Source of the DNA: Thermoplasmata archaeon
Lineage (GTDB): Archaea; Thermoplasmatota; Thermoplasmata; GCA-020350865
NCBI GenBank assembly: GCA_020348445.1
Contig: CP070751.1
Span: forward strand, 343,772-407,771
DNA: 64,000 nucleotides
Direction of reading: 5' to 3'
The number at the start of each line of letters is the position of its first letter. The stretch's first letter is position 1. Under the pieces are notes generated by a model, which searched no databases, was not told the DNA's origin, and worked only from the letters and a program-made list of their open reading frames with translations. Position numbers and translations under genes: made by a program. Positions 26,260 through 35,044 of the stretch are shown piece after piece.

Positions 26260-27690
26260 ATGTCGGAGTTCAAACTCGAAGGAGTATTTCCAGCGTTAAT
26301 AACACCGTTTAAGAAGGACGAGAGCATAGACGAGGAGGCATTCCGCTCGCTAATTTCGTATGTGATGCCACATGTAAATGGAATAGTTCCCTGCGGGACA
26401 ACAGGGGAGTTCGTCTATCTTGATTTTGAGGAGAGAAAGAGACTGATAGACATAGCAGTAGAGGAGATTAAAGACGGCAGGTACGTTGTCGCCGGAACAG
26501 GGGCATGTTCCACTAAACACGCAATAGAGCTTACCAAGTATGCAAAGGATGCAGGTGCAGATGCCAGTCTTGTTGTGAGTCCCTATTACCTAAATCCTGC
26601 GGACAAAGGCCATTACGAGCACTTCTATCAGATAGCCAAGAACACGGATTTTCCAATTATAATGTACAACATACCCCAATGTACAGGCTCTTTCTTGCCG
26701 AGAAGGGTTATAGAGGACCTCGCAAATATAGACAACATCGTGGGTCTGAAGGACTCCTCAGGAAACTTGACCTTCACATTGGAGGTACTAGAGAAGGTGA
26801 GAGACAAGATCAACGTAGTGATAGGGCACGACGAGGTTGTTCTTCCTGCATTGGCTGCAGGTTGCAAGGGTATGATATTGGCCTCGGCGCAGGTGTTTCC
26901 AGATGTCTGGCAGGAATTATTTTCAGCTGTTAAAGAGGGTAATCTCGAGAGGGCGCAGGAGCTTCAGATGAAGGTGCAGAAGCTTGCACGGATATTCTGT
27001 AGGTACGGTGGTGCAGTCCCAGTGAAAGCTGCTTTACGCATGATGGGATTAAAGATGGGAAGAACAAGAAAACCCATAAGAGAAGGCGGAGTGATCATTC
27101 ACGAGGACAGGGAGGAGATCAGGGTTGAGCTTGAGAAATTAGGAAAAATAGAATCCGCACCTTTCGAGTTTAGTGTACCAGATATCCCCATTAAATCCAG
27201 ATTCGAGGATGTTGGTATTGCAAAGGAGGACATTCAAGGATCAGGTCTTCTCTTAGGAACCGCATCTTCTGGAGAGGGAAAAGAGCAGGTTCATGTTGAT
27301 CTGGTCATGGGAGAAAAAAGCAGTCCCCTTGGGAAAGCCTTTGCAGTTCAGCTCACGCATCCAAGACATGGTCACGAGGCACTGACAACCATCTTAGAAC
27401 CCAATCTAACTGTGAGGCCTTCTACACTTATTGTGCCGGGTATTGAACTTAAGAACCTAAGGCAGGCGAACATGATATATGGACCAACGCAAAGCGCGGT
27501 GGCGAAGGTCATCGTTGATAACATCGAGCAGGGTACAATTACAAATGAAATGGTCAAAAACTACCTCATGATAATAAAAATCCATGTTCCCCCAAATGCA
27601 CTGGATAGACAATTGCTATATGAAAACAATTACCAGGCTGTAGATTCGGCATTAAAAAAAGCATTATCTGGCTCTTCGGGGGGTGATTGA
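26260..27690 (+). CDS. DapA-family aldolase fused to a Fae (formaldehyde-activating enzyme) domain, copy 1
   Basis: A 476-residue two-domain protein. Residues 1-295 are a DapA/NAL-type Schiff-base aldolase: GTTGE (46-50), the proton-relay Tyr136 in YNIP, and the Schiff-base Lys164 in GLKDSSG. The arginine that binds the distal carboxylate in true dihydrodipicolinate synthase (YNVPSRTG) is Cys141 here (YNIPQCTG), so the substrate is likely different. Residues about 325-470 match formaldehyde-activating enzyme, which condenses formaldehyde with tetrahydromethanopterin: His345 in VHVDLVMG (equivalent of the catalytic His17), LEPNLTVRPSTLIVP, and YGPTQSAVAKVIVDNI. Inference: an aldolase releasing or using formaldehyde, channelled to a pterin carrier. 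AGGAGG (26248-26253) fixes the start. Followed two bases later by copy 2. Confidence 0.85.
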   Translation: MSEFKLEGVFPALITPFKKDESIDEEAFRSLISYVMPHVNGIVPCGTTGEFVYLDFEERKRLIDIAVEEIKDGRYVVAGTGACSTKHAIELTKYAKDAGADASLVVSPYYLNPADKGHYEHFYQIAKNTDFPIIMYNIPQCTGSFLPRRVIEDLANIDNIVGLKDSSGNLTFTLEVLEKVRDKINVVIGHDEVVLPALAAGCKGMILASAQVFPDVWQELFSAVKEGNLERAQELQMKVQKLARIFCRYGGAVPVKAALRMMGLKMGRTRKPIREGGVIIHEDREEIRVELEKLGKIESAPFEFSVPDIPIKSRFEDVGIAKEDIQGSGLLLGTASSGEGKEQVHVDLVMGEKSSPLGKAFAVQLTHPRHGHEALTTILEPNLTVRPSTLIVPGIELKNLRQANMIYGPTQSAVAKVIVDNIEQGTITNEMVKNYLMIIKIHVPPNALDRQLLYENNYQAVDSALKKALSGSSGGD

Positions 27691-27692
27691 TA

Positions 27693-29168
27693 ATGCCCAA
27701 AACAGAATGGTTTAGGGGAGTGTTTCCTGCAATGGTCACACCCTACAACAGGGACGAGGAAATAAATGATGAGGCCTTCAGAAGCCTGATTGCTCACCTC
27801 CTACCCAATGTGAACGGCATAGTCCCCTGCGGCACAACTGGGGAGTTCATGTACCTTTCTGAAAAGGAAAAGATGCACATTATCGATTTGGCTGTAGATG
27901 AAGTAAAAGGGAAGGTGCCAGTTATCGCGGGAACAGGCTGCCCAAGCACGAAACATACCAAAGAGCTCACACAGTACGCAAAGGATGCAGGTGCTAAAGC
28001 TGCGTTGGTTGTCTCACCCTTTTATCTCAAGCCCTCCTTCAAGGAGCTTTATGAGCACTACGACACCCTAAACTCCTTGGACTTCCCCATCATCCTCTAC
28101 AATATTCCTCAGTGTACTGGGATTCATAAAAAATGGTGGACTGCAGAAGGCCTTGCTCAGTTGGAGAATGTGATTGGAATAAAGGACTCCTCAGGCGATC
28201 TGGCCTTCATGATGGCCCTTTTCGAGAAGATCAAAGGAAAAATCTCGATATTCTGCGGCCACGACGAAATTGCAATGCCTGCATTGGCAGCGGGTGCCGA
28301 CGGTTTGATTCTGGCAAGCGCCAATCTGATTCCAGATATCTGGCAGAAAATATTCAAGGCTGTGAATGAACGCGATTTGGCAGAGGCTCAAAAGCTCCAG
28401 GCCGAAATCCAAAAGCTGGTTAGAATTGTGGTGAGAAACGGTGCAACCCAGGCTGTAAAAGAGGGTCTTAATATGATGGGCCTTTCTATGGGCAACTCAA
28501 GACGTCCTATCATGCCTGGAGGACCTTTCAGAAGAGAGGATAGAGAGGAGCTGAGAATACAGCTTGAGAACCTTGGTAAGATTCAGAAGAAGACAGTGGA
28601 GTTCGAGGTCAGTAAGGGGAATGTGATCACCTCAGATTACCCTGCAGTATCGTACACACCATCTCGCATATCTGATTTCACAATGAAGGTTGGAGAGGGC
28701 TTCGCAGGACCACCTGTCTATGAATTGGCTCATATAGACCTGCTTATCGGAGTAAAAGATGGACCCGTTGGAGCTGCTTTAGAGGAGGCATTGGAAAGGG
28801 AGAAGAAAGAAGGGACAGATACTCTGAGGATCATAAACGACAAACCAAAAACACTTTTGGTTCCCACAGTGACGGTTCGAACAAAAAAGCAGGCTGCGCA
28901 CATCTACGAACATGCAACAAAAGGAGTCAATCTAGCAATAGAGAAGAGTATAAAGGACGGGGTGCTGCCCGAGGCTATCCTGGACGATATCTGCATGATC
29001 GCAAATGTATTTGTTCATCCAGCAGCTGCAAACAGACACAGAATCATGTTCAACAACTACAAGGCCATGCTTCATGCAACAAAAAAGGCCTTGGAAGAAA
29101 GACCCACTATAGATGAGCTACTAAATGAGAAGGAGTGCGCAAGGCATCCCTTCAAATACACGCCTTAG
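27693..29168 (+). CDS. DapA-family aldolase fused to a Fae domain, copy 2
   Basis: A 491-residue paralogue of the previous gene. The aldolase part (1-298) keeps GTTGE (47-51), Tyr136 in YNIPQCTG and Lys164 in GIKDSSG, and again lacks the arginine of true dihydrodipicolinate synthase. The Fae part (about 328-470) keeps His347 in LAHIDLLIG and the C-terminal FVHPAAANRHRIMFNNYKA block. However, the segment corresponding to LEPNL is replaced by RIINDKPKTLLVP, and FGPAQ is replaced by YEHAT, so the pterin or formaldehyde pocket has diverged. Start at 27693 with GGGGGTGA upstream; TTG at 27687 is possible. The pair may form a hetero-oligomer in which only one Fae site is canonical. Confidence 0.82.
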   Translation: MPKTEWFRGVFPAMVTPYNRDEEINDEAFRSLIAHLLPNVNGIVPCGTTGEFMYLSEKEKMHIIDLAVDEVKGKVPVIAGTGCPSTKHTKELTQYAKDAGAKAALVVSPFYLKPSFKELYEHYDTLNSLDFPIILYNIPQCTGIHKKWWTAEGLAQLENVIGIKDSSGDLAFMMALFEKIKGKISIFCGHDEIAMPALAAGADGLILASANLIPDIWQKIFKAVNERDLAEAQKLQAEIQKLVRIVVRNGATQAVKEGLNMMGLSMGNSRRPIMPGGPFRREDREELRIQLENLGKIQKKTVEFEVSKGNVITSDYPAVSYTPSRISDFTMKVGEGFAGPPVYELAHIDLLIGVKDGPVGAALEEALEREKKEGTDTLRIINDKPKTLLVPTVTVRTKKQAAHIYEHATKGVNLAIEKSIKDGVLPEAILDDICMIANVFVHPAAANRHRIMFNNYKAMLHATKKALEERPTIDELLNEKECARHPFKYTP

Positions 29169-29252
29169 TAATGCACCCCAGTTCTTCGAAATGTATTTAT
29201 ACTCTTGACGCAGTTATTTACCTAGGCTTATCCAGTTCTCAGAGGGATTGAC

Positions 29253-32243
29253 TTGAGGGACATAGATTTCATTAAGGTGGGCTCATTAAAAATGATTTTC
29301 TCTATCACGATTACATTAACTTTGGTTTTACAGGTTTGCTTTTTAAGTTTTTCATGGGAAGTTGCCCTTGGTGAAGGCCCTTCTCCTGATCCTCTGGACG
29401 TCGATCCAACCACCCTCCAGGAGATAATCAACAAGGTTACAGAGCAGGATGTGGAGAAGTACATCACAGATTTACAAAATTTTGGTACAAGATACTTTAG
29501 AACGACCCAATGCAATCTTTCTGCGCAGTACATATATGATGAATTCAGCAATTATTCAGCACTGAGCGTCGAGAGTGATTATTTCTGGTATGACGGTGTG
29601 CTTGTGAGAAATATCATAGCAACCCTTCCTGGATTAAATGAGACAAATCCCAAGATCTATGTTATAGGAGGCCACTACGATTCTGCTACACTGTCTGATC
29701 CATTGAACAATGCACCGGGTGCAGATGATGACGCCAGTGGAACTGCAGTTGCCCTGGAAGCTGCAAAGATACTCAGCCAGTACAGGTTCGACGCCACAAT
29801 AATATTTGCTACCTGGACCGCCGAGGAAGCCGGCCTTGTGGGAAGCGCACGCTGGGCACAAAATGCCGTAGATAACAACATGGACATAGACGCTTACCTC
29901 AATTTCGATATGATAGGTTACGATCCAGACAATAAAATGGGACTTGACATAGGCTACAATTCTGAATCGATATGGATTGCAGATGAGATGGAGACAATCA
30001 ATACAGATTACAGCATCGGACTCAATATTACGACACGTCCAGGAGGGGTAAGAAGTGACCATGCCTCATTTTGGGCCCAGGGATATCATGCTGTGGAGTG
30101 CATAGAATCTGAGTTCAATACTGATAATTATCATACAATCAACGATACAGTGGACAAGCTCAACATGGAATTCGACAAGAAGGTCACACAGCTTGGAATC
30201 GCAACATTGGCAAAACTTGCTGGTCTTCTGACACCTGGTGTGGGTGCAATATATTTGGATTCCACTGCCTACCAACCTGTGGATACAGTGGAAATCAAAC
30301 TCTATGATACAGACCTGAATTCTAATCCCGGTTTGACCGAGCAGGCCATTGTGGAAATCTCAAGCGACACCGAGACATCCCCTGAACCTGTACTCTTGAC
30401 GGAAACAGGCTCCAACACCAGTGTTTTTATGGGAACGATAAACGTTGATACAGGTATTCCTGCCTCAGACGGGATATTACAGGTTTCCGAGGGCGATATT
30501 ATAACTGCAGTATACAATGATGTAGATCCTGCGGGAACAAGAACGGACAAAGCGGAAATTGATGGTATTCCCCCTGTAATCAGCAATGTTGTTGCGACAC
30601 CTGATGTCACCTCGGCAATCATTACCTGGACAACAGATGAACCCAGCGATTCAAGGGTATATTTTGGTATATCATCAACACTCTTTTTGGAAGTGTACGA
30701 TTCTAAAATGGTGACCTCACATTCCATAGAACTTACTGGATTGGAACCCTCCCTTTTGTATTATTATGATGTTGAATCTAAAGATGTGGCAGGTAATATT
30801 AGAAGAGATGACAACTCAAGCGTACATTACAATTTTAAAACCTTGCTTGGATTCTCGATCTCAGCAAATGGGGGTTATGTTGGTTACGTTAAAGAAAGCC
30901 AACCGACTCTCAACTATTTCGATGGTCCAGACATCCTCGTGGGGCACGGGGCCCAGGGAATATACCATGGTGCAGCGCAGTTCAATGTCTCCTGGTTTCC
31001 AAAAGACGCAACCATCACATATGCAACTGTGCAGTTTTATGGCAGTAGGTGGCATTACACTGGATCTGGAGGTAGCTGGTATCTGCGGTTGCTGAACAGC
31101 AGTGTGGATTTAGACTGGCAATCTCTTGGTTATACTGATATCCACAATGCCCAGGCAGAAGATACCATATCACCCACTATGCAGGATGGCGATTTAAAGA
31201 GGAAGCAATGGAACACATTCACGTTTGCCAGCGGACAGTATGAGGCACTGAAAAATCGAATCTTGAACCAAACGATTTCGTTTAGGCTCGACGGTCCGCA
31301 ATCAGGATATTACTTGTTCATTTGGGATACTGGAAATGGGGACGAGAGTTATGGCCCCGAGTATGCGCCTCGTATAACGATACGCTATGATACCGTGGGT
31401 GATACCGATGGACCGGTATTAGCTGATTTACAAGTTACACCAAGTCCCACCTACGGTGTGATTGAGGTGAACCTTTCTGCAGTGATCTCAGATGCTGGGT
31501 ACGGCGGTTCGAACATAACAGAAGCCAGGTATTATGATCCCATCCAAAAATCATGGATAAAAATGGATCCAAAGGACGGCTCTTTTGATTCGTCAACCGA
31601 AAATTTGGAAAAAACAATAGATATATACTCATGGCCTGACGGCACCTATGAAATATTTATTAGAGGATTGGATGAGGCAGGTAATTGGGGAAGCCCAGTT
31701 TCGGTAGTGCTTGAAAAGAAACAGACCTTTGATCTTCAGCTGCAGTACGGCTGGAACCTGATTTCCATTGCCCTAATTCCTTCAGATACGTCGCTTTTAA
31801 AGGTCCTGGAATCCATAGTCGATGATTACGATATTGTGCAGTATTACAGTGCATCTGATTTTGCAGACCATTGGAAACACAACCAAGTTTCAAAACCATC
31901 CCATCTAAATGATCTAGGATTCCTGGATAGCACAATGGGATTCTGGGTGCACATCACAAATCCAAGTGGAGCTCTGCTCCAATGCTCAGGCTCTCCATTT
32001 ACTGAAGACCAGATGGTCACCCTACACCGTGGCTGGAATCTTGTGGGTTATCCTTCTACAGGGAATATGAACAGAACAGAGGGACTGAACATTTTGACTT
32101 TCCCAGATAATGTGAACGCGATCTGGACCTACGATGCATCCAGTCAGAGATGGGAGAGTATGGGCCCTGATGATGATTTTGAGGTGGGCAAGGGTTATTA
32201 TGTCCATTCCAAGGATGATGTTATTTGGGAAGTGCCGCTATAA
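29253..32243 (+). CDS. Secreted M28 family zinc aminopeptidase with C-terminal GWNL module
   Basis: A 996-residue exported protein. After a signal peptide (hydrophobic 14-36) comes an M28 peptidase domain (about 60-310) with all zinc ligands: His141 (GGHYDS), Asp158 (GADDDASG), Glu191-Glu192 (TAEEAGLVGS), Asp219 (NFDMIGYD) and His270 (SDHASFW). It should release N-terminal residues from peptides outside the cell. C-terminal parts: a beta domain (about 325-425), an FnIII domain (about 430-525), a carbohydrate-binding-like domain (about 530-710), an Ig-like domain, and from about 830 the module with GWNLISIA, GWNLVGYP and the ending YYVHSKDDVIWEVPL, shared with the proteins at 35045 and 57809. 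TTG start with GAGGG six bases upstream; ATG at 29292 is the alternative. No transmembrane anchor. Confidence 0.85.
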   Translation: MRDIDFIKVGSLKMIFSITITLTLVLQVCFLSFSWEVALGEGPSPDPLDVDPTTLQEIINKVTEQDVEKYITDLQNFGTRYFRTTQCNLSAQYIYDEFSNYSALSVESDYFWYDGVLVRNIIATLPGLNETNPKIYVIGGHYDSATLSDPLNNAPGADDDASGTAVALEAAKILSQYRFDATIIFATWTAEEAGLVGSARWAQNAVDNNMDIDAYLNFDMIGYDPDNKMGLDIGYNSESIWIADEMETINTDYSIGLNITTRPGGVRSDHASFWAQGYHAVECIESEFNTDNYHTINDTVDKLNMEFDKKVTQLGIATLAKLAGLLTPGVGAIYLDSTAYQPVDTVEIKLYDTDLNSNPGLTEQAIVEISSDTETSPEPVLLTETGSNTSVFMGTINVDTGIPASDGILQVSEGDIITAVYNDVDPAGTRTDKAEIDGIPPVISNVVATPDVTSAIITWTTDEPSDSRVYFGISSTLFLEVYDSKMVTSHSIELTGLEPSLLYYYDVESKDVAGNIRRDDNSSVHYNFKTLLGFSISANGGYVGYVKESQPTLNYFDGPDILVGHGAQGIYHGAAQFNVSWFPKDATITYATVQFYGSRWHYTGSGGSWYLRLLNSSVDLDWQSLGYTDIHNAQAEDTISPTMQDGDLKRKQWNTFTFASGQYEALKNRILNQTISFRLDGPQSGYYLFIWDTGNGDESYGPEYAPRITIRYDTVGDTDGPVLADLQVTPSPTYGVIEVNLSAVISDAGYGGSNITEARYYDPIQKSWIKMDPKDGSFDSSTENLEKTIDIYSWPDGTYEIFIRGLDEAGNWGSPVSVVLEKKQTFDLQLQYGWNLISIALIPSDTSLLKVLESIVDDYDIVQYYSASDFADHWKHNQVSKPSHLNDLGFLDSTMGFWVHITNPSGALLQCSGSPFTEDQMVTLHRGWNLVGYPSTGNMNRTEGLNILTFPDNVNAIWTYDASSQRWESMGPDDDFEVGKGYYVHSKDDVIWEVPL

Positions 32244-32537
32244 ATAATATATATAAAGTATTTTAAGTCAGTGCTAATATCTAACAACAATTATATAATT
32301 CCAATGAAAATATTAAAAAAAAGTCAAAAAAAAAATATAATAATTATCTTATAATAAAAACCTAACAATAAATTTAAATATTTTGAAGACAATAAGCTTT
32401 TGGAGATACAACTTAGGGTAAGCGATTATAGAGGGAGAAGAGAGTCACTTTAGGAATGAAACGGTTCATTGTTGTGAATCTTCCCTATTTTCGCATGCCT
32501 TCGGGTTAGTTAAATCAAATAGATAGGAGGAAAAGAT
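32244..32537 (+). other. AT-rich intergenic region
   Basis: A 294-base gap between two surface-protein genes. It holds long A tracts near 32310-32335, several TATA-like runs (for example AATTTAAATATTTTG near 32370-32385), and a GC-richer stretch at 32410-32500 without a plausible gene. The GGAGG at 32526-32530 belongs to the next start. Nothing else recognised. Confidence 0.6.
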
Positions 32538-34985
32538 ATGAGGAAATTGACCAAATTATTTGTGTGCGCGAACATTGTGATGATAACTGCTTTGGCTTTT
32601 CTGGTGACAACATCTCCAAGGGCTAGTGCTGGAACTGTTGTGGGTGGCCCCATCGATAGTGACACAACTTGGGACATAGAAGGGAGCCCATATTGGATTG
32701 TGGATGATGTAACTGTTGTCAATGGTGCGAACCTAACAATTGAAATCGGTGTGGATGTTTTATTCAATGGTTCTTTTGGCATATATGTAGAAGAGGGAGC
32801 AATAATTTGGATTGTACAGGGCATATCTCAAAGAAATTATGCTCTATTTTCTTGGAATTCCGATTCGGGAGCACCATACCCGGGTCGATGGCATGGTATT
32901 GAGTTCGAGGATTCGAGCTATGATTACTCTTCAATACGATACTCAGTGATTGAGTATGCTATCTATGGTGTGAAGTTGGAGAGAGCGTCCCCTTTGATCC
33001 GAAATTGCACAATCAGAAACTGCACTTATGGTATCTATTCCTATTACGGCTCCCCAACAATCGAGAACAACACTATTGAGAATTGCACGGAAGAAGGTAT
33101 ATTTATAAGAGGTAAGGATCCTTCTAGTGGGTTTGTAAATATCGAAAATAACATAGTTTATAATAACACAAATCGAGGTATTGTTCTATATCTTACTTCT
33201 AATGTCAGACTCAGAAATAATAGTATTTCTAATAGCAGTTATAATTTCGGTGTATGGGGTATTGCATTTCCGAACTTCAACCATGATATAGACGCAACAA
33301 ATACTGTGAATAAGAAACCCATATATTATTGGAGGAATCATGAGCATGACAATGAACCTATACCCTTCAACGCGGGTTATGTTGGCATCATAAATTCGAC
33401 GAATATCACAGCAGTAAATTTAACTCTAACTAATAATGGGCAGGGTGTTTTGGTTGTTCAATCGAATCATACAAATATAGATAATGTGACCGCATCATTT
33501 AATGAATTTGGTATGTATATGTTATTACCCTCTTACAGCACCGTAAATAACAGTAATGTTACATTTAATAAAAATACCGGCATAGATATTCAATCATCAT
33601 CAAACATCAATATAACTTATAATAATGTTACTTCGAATAATGAGGGCGGTATCTCTATCATTTCATCATCTAACTTAAATATAACTGATAATAATGTTTC
33701 TTTGAACATTGGTAGTGGTATTGGTATTGGGTCTTCATCAGATGTTCATTTAATAAACAACATTTTCACCTCGAACAACGGCAATGGCGTTTCAATTGGA
33801 TCATCATCTAATATTAAAATTCTGGATAACTCAATAATCTCAAACAACGTGGAGGGCATTAATCTCCAAGATTCAAATGATAACATAATAATTAACAATG
33901 ATGTGGAGTCAAATACATTTAATGGCATATACCTCTACCAATCAAGCAGGAACAACCTTTCATCTAACGAGATTATATTTAATTATGATGGAATACTTGT
34001 AAGGGACTCAGACTGGAATAATATAACAGGAAACAACATATCCTCAAACACCAAAGATGGCATCTTTTTTGATTACTTTTCTGATAGAAACAATATTACT
34101 AGTAATAATATTACTTCTAATGACAGATATGGTATATTTATCTGCTGGCTGTCAGATTGGAACAACATTGAAGATAATAATATCTCCTATAACTTTGATG
34201 ATGGTCTCTTAATATTAGACTCTGATTGGAACAATATTACGGGTAACGATATTTTATCAAACAACGGTCATGGTATATTTTTTTGTTATTCATCAAATAA
34301 CATGATTTTGAATTCCTATGTTTCTAACAATGATAACGGTATAAGGTTCCTTTCTTCTGACGATAGTACCGTGTCAAATTGCGAAATGTTGAGCAATAAC
34401 TATGGCATTTATGTTAAGTCTTCATCTAACATCGAAATAACCAAGACAAATATCTCGAATAATAACAATGGTATTCGTTTGGAATCCACGTCAAATATTA
34501 ACACCTCGTTGTGTAATATATCATTGAACAATTATTATGGTGTCAGAGCAGAAGCTGCCGATTGTGTCCTTTACAACGATATAATTGGGTGGAATGGACA
34601 TATTGGTGTTAAATGCGCTGGAAATAGTGATCTAACTATTAAAGACAACATTGTAGTATATAATGAAATTGCAGGCATTAATTGCTCAGGAAGTGCCCCA
34701 ACCATTACCTACAACGATATAGAAAACAATACATGGTATGGTATAGGAAGCAAAGACGGGAGCAACCCGACCATTAACTACAATAATATTTGCAATAATG
34801 GAGGAGGGTCCTCTGGGCCCGGGTATGGAGTTATCAATACTTATTCCTCAATAACGATAGATGCGGAGAATAATTGGTGGAACGCTGCTAGTGGACCATA
34901 CCATCCGGTTGATAATCCCGGTGGTACAGGCGATAAAGTTTCAAGTTATGTAGATTTTGATCCATATTCAAATGCGAGATTTTAA
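32538..34985 (+). CDS. Secreted right-handed beta-helix (NosD/PbH1-type) protein
   Basis: An 815-residue exported protein. Signal peptide 1-32 (ends near ASA). From about 145 to 790 it consists of parallel beta-helix repeats of about 22-24 residues with N-N-x-I or S-N-N-x-G-I cores (NNISSNTKDGIFF, NNNGIRLESTSNI), of the CASH/NosD kind that usually bind or modify sugars. It is very rich in Asn, Ser and Ile with many N-x-S/T sequons. It ends with NWWNAASGPYHP and a short tail (no transmembrane helix, no GWNL module), so anchoring is unclear. GGAGG precedes the ATG by normal spacing. The DNA is clearly more AT-rich than the metabolic genes, in keeping with its Asn and Ile content. Confidence 0.8.
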   Translation: MRKLTKLFVCANIVMITALAFLVTTSPRASAGTVVGGPIDSDTTWDIEGSPYWIVDDVTVVNGANLTIEIGVDVLFNGSFGIYVEEGAIIWIVQGISQRNYALFSWNSDSGAPYPGRWHGIEFEDSSYDYSSIRYSVIEYAIYGVKLERASPLIRNCTIRNCTYGIYSYYGSPTIENNTIENCTEEGIFIRGKDPSSGFVNIENNIVYNNTNRGIVLYLTSNVRLRNNSISNSSYNFGVWGIAFPNFNHDIDATNTVNKKPIYYWRNHEHDNEPIPFNAGYVGIINSTNITAVNLTLTNNGQGVLVVQSNHTNIDNVTASFNEFGMYMLLPSYSTVNNSNVTFNKNTGIDIQSSSNINITYNNVTSNNEGGISIISSSNLNITDNNVSLNIGSGIGIGSSSDVHLINNIFTSNNGNGVSIGSSSNIKILDNSIISNNVEGINLQDSNDNIIINNDVESNTFNGIYLYQSSRNNLSSNEIIFNYDGILVRDSDWNNITGNNISSNTKDGIFFDYFSDRNNITSNNITSNDRYGIFICWLSDWNNIEDNNISYNFDDGLLILDSDWNNITGNDILSNNGHGIFFCYSSNNMILNSYVSNNDNGIRFLSSDDSTVSNCEMLSNNYGIYVKSSSNIEITKTNISNNNNGIRLESTSNINTSLCNISLNNYYGVRAEAADCVLYNDIIGWNGHIGVKCAGNSDLTIKDNIVVYNEIAGINCSGSAPTITYNDIENNTWYGIGSKDGSNPTINYNNICNNGGGSSGPGYGVINTYSSITIDAENNWWNAASGPYHPVDNPGGTGDKVSSYVDFDPYSNARF

Positions 34986-35012
34986 TGGAGTTTCAATAAA
35001 TTATAATACGAA

Positions 35013-35020
35013 CTTATATA
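35013..35020 (+). promoter_or_regulatory. TATA box for the BNR-repeat secreted protein
   Basis: CTTATATA ends 25 bases before ATG 35045, and no convincing ribosome site precedes that start, so a leaderless transcript is likely. Confidence 0.5.
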
Positions 35021-35044
35021 CTTAAAAGGAAATATATATGCGTG

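Noticed and set aside
26260..29168. Dihydrodipicolinate synthase for lysine biosynthesis
   Set aside because: The substrate-binding arginine is replaced by cysteine and a Fae domain is attached; no other lysine gene is nearby.
26260..29168. The known Fae-hexulose-phosphate synthase fusion
   Set aside because: The non-Fae half has DapA motifs (GTTGE, YNIP, G-L/I-KDSSG) and is N-terminal; no hexulose-phosphate synthase sequence was seen.
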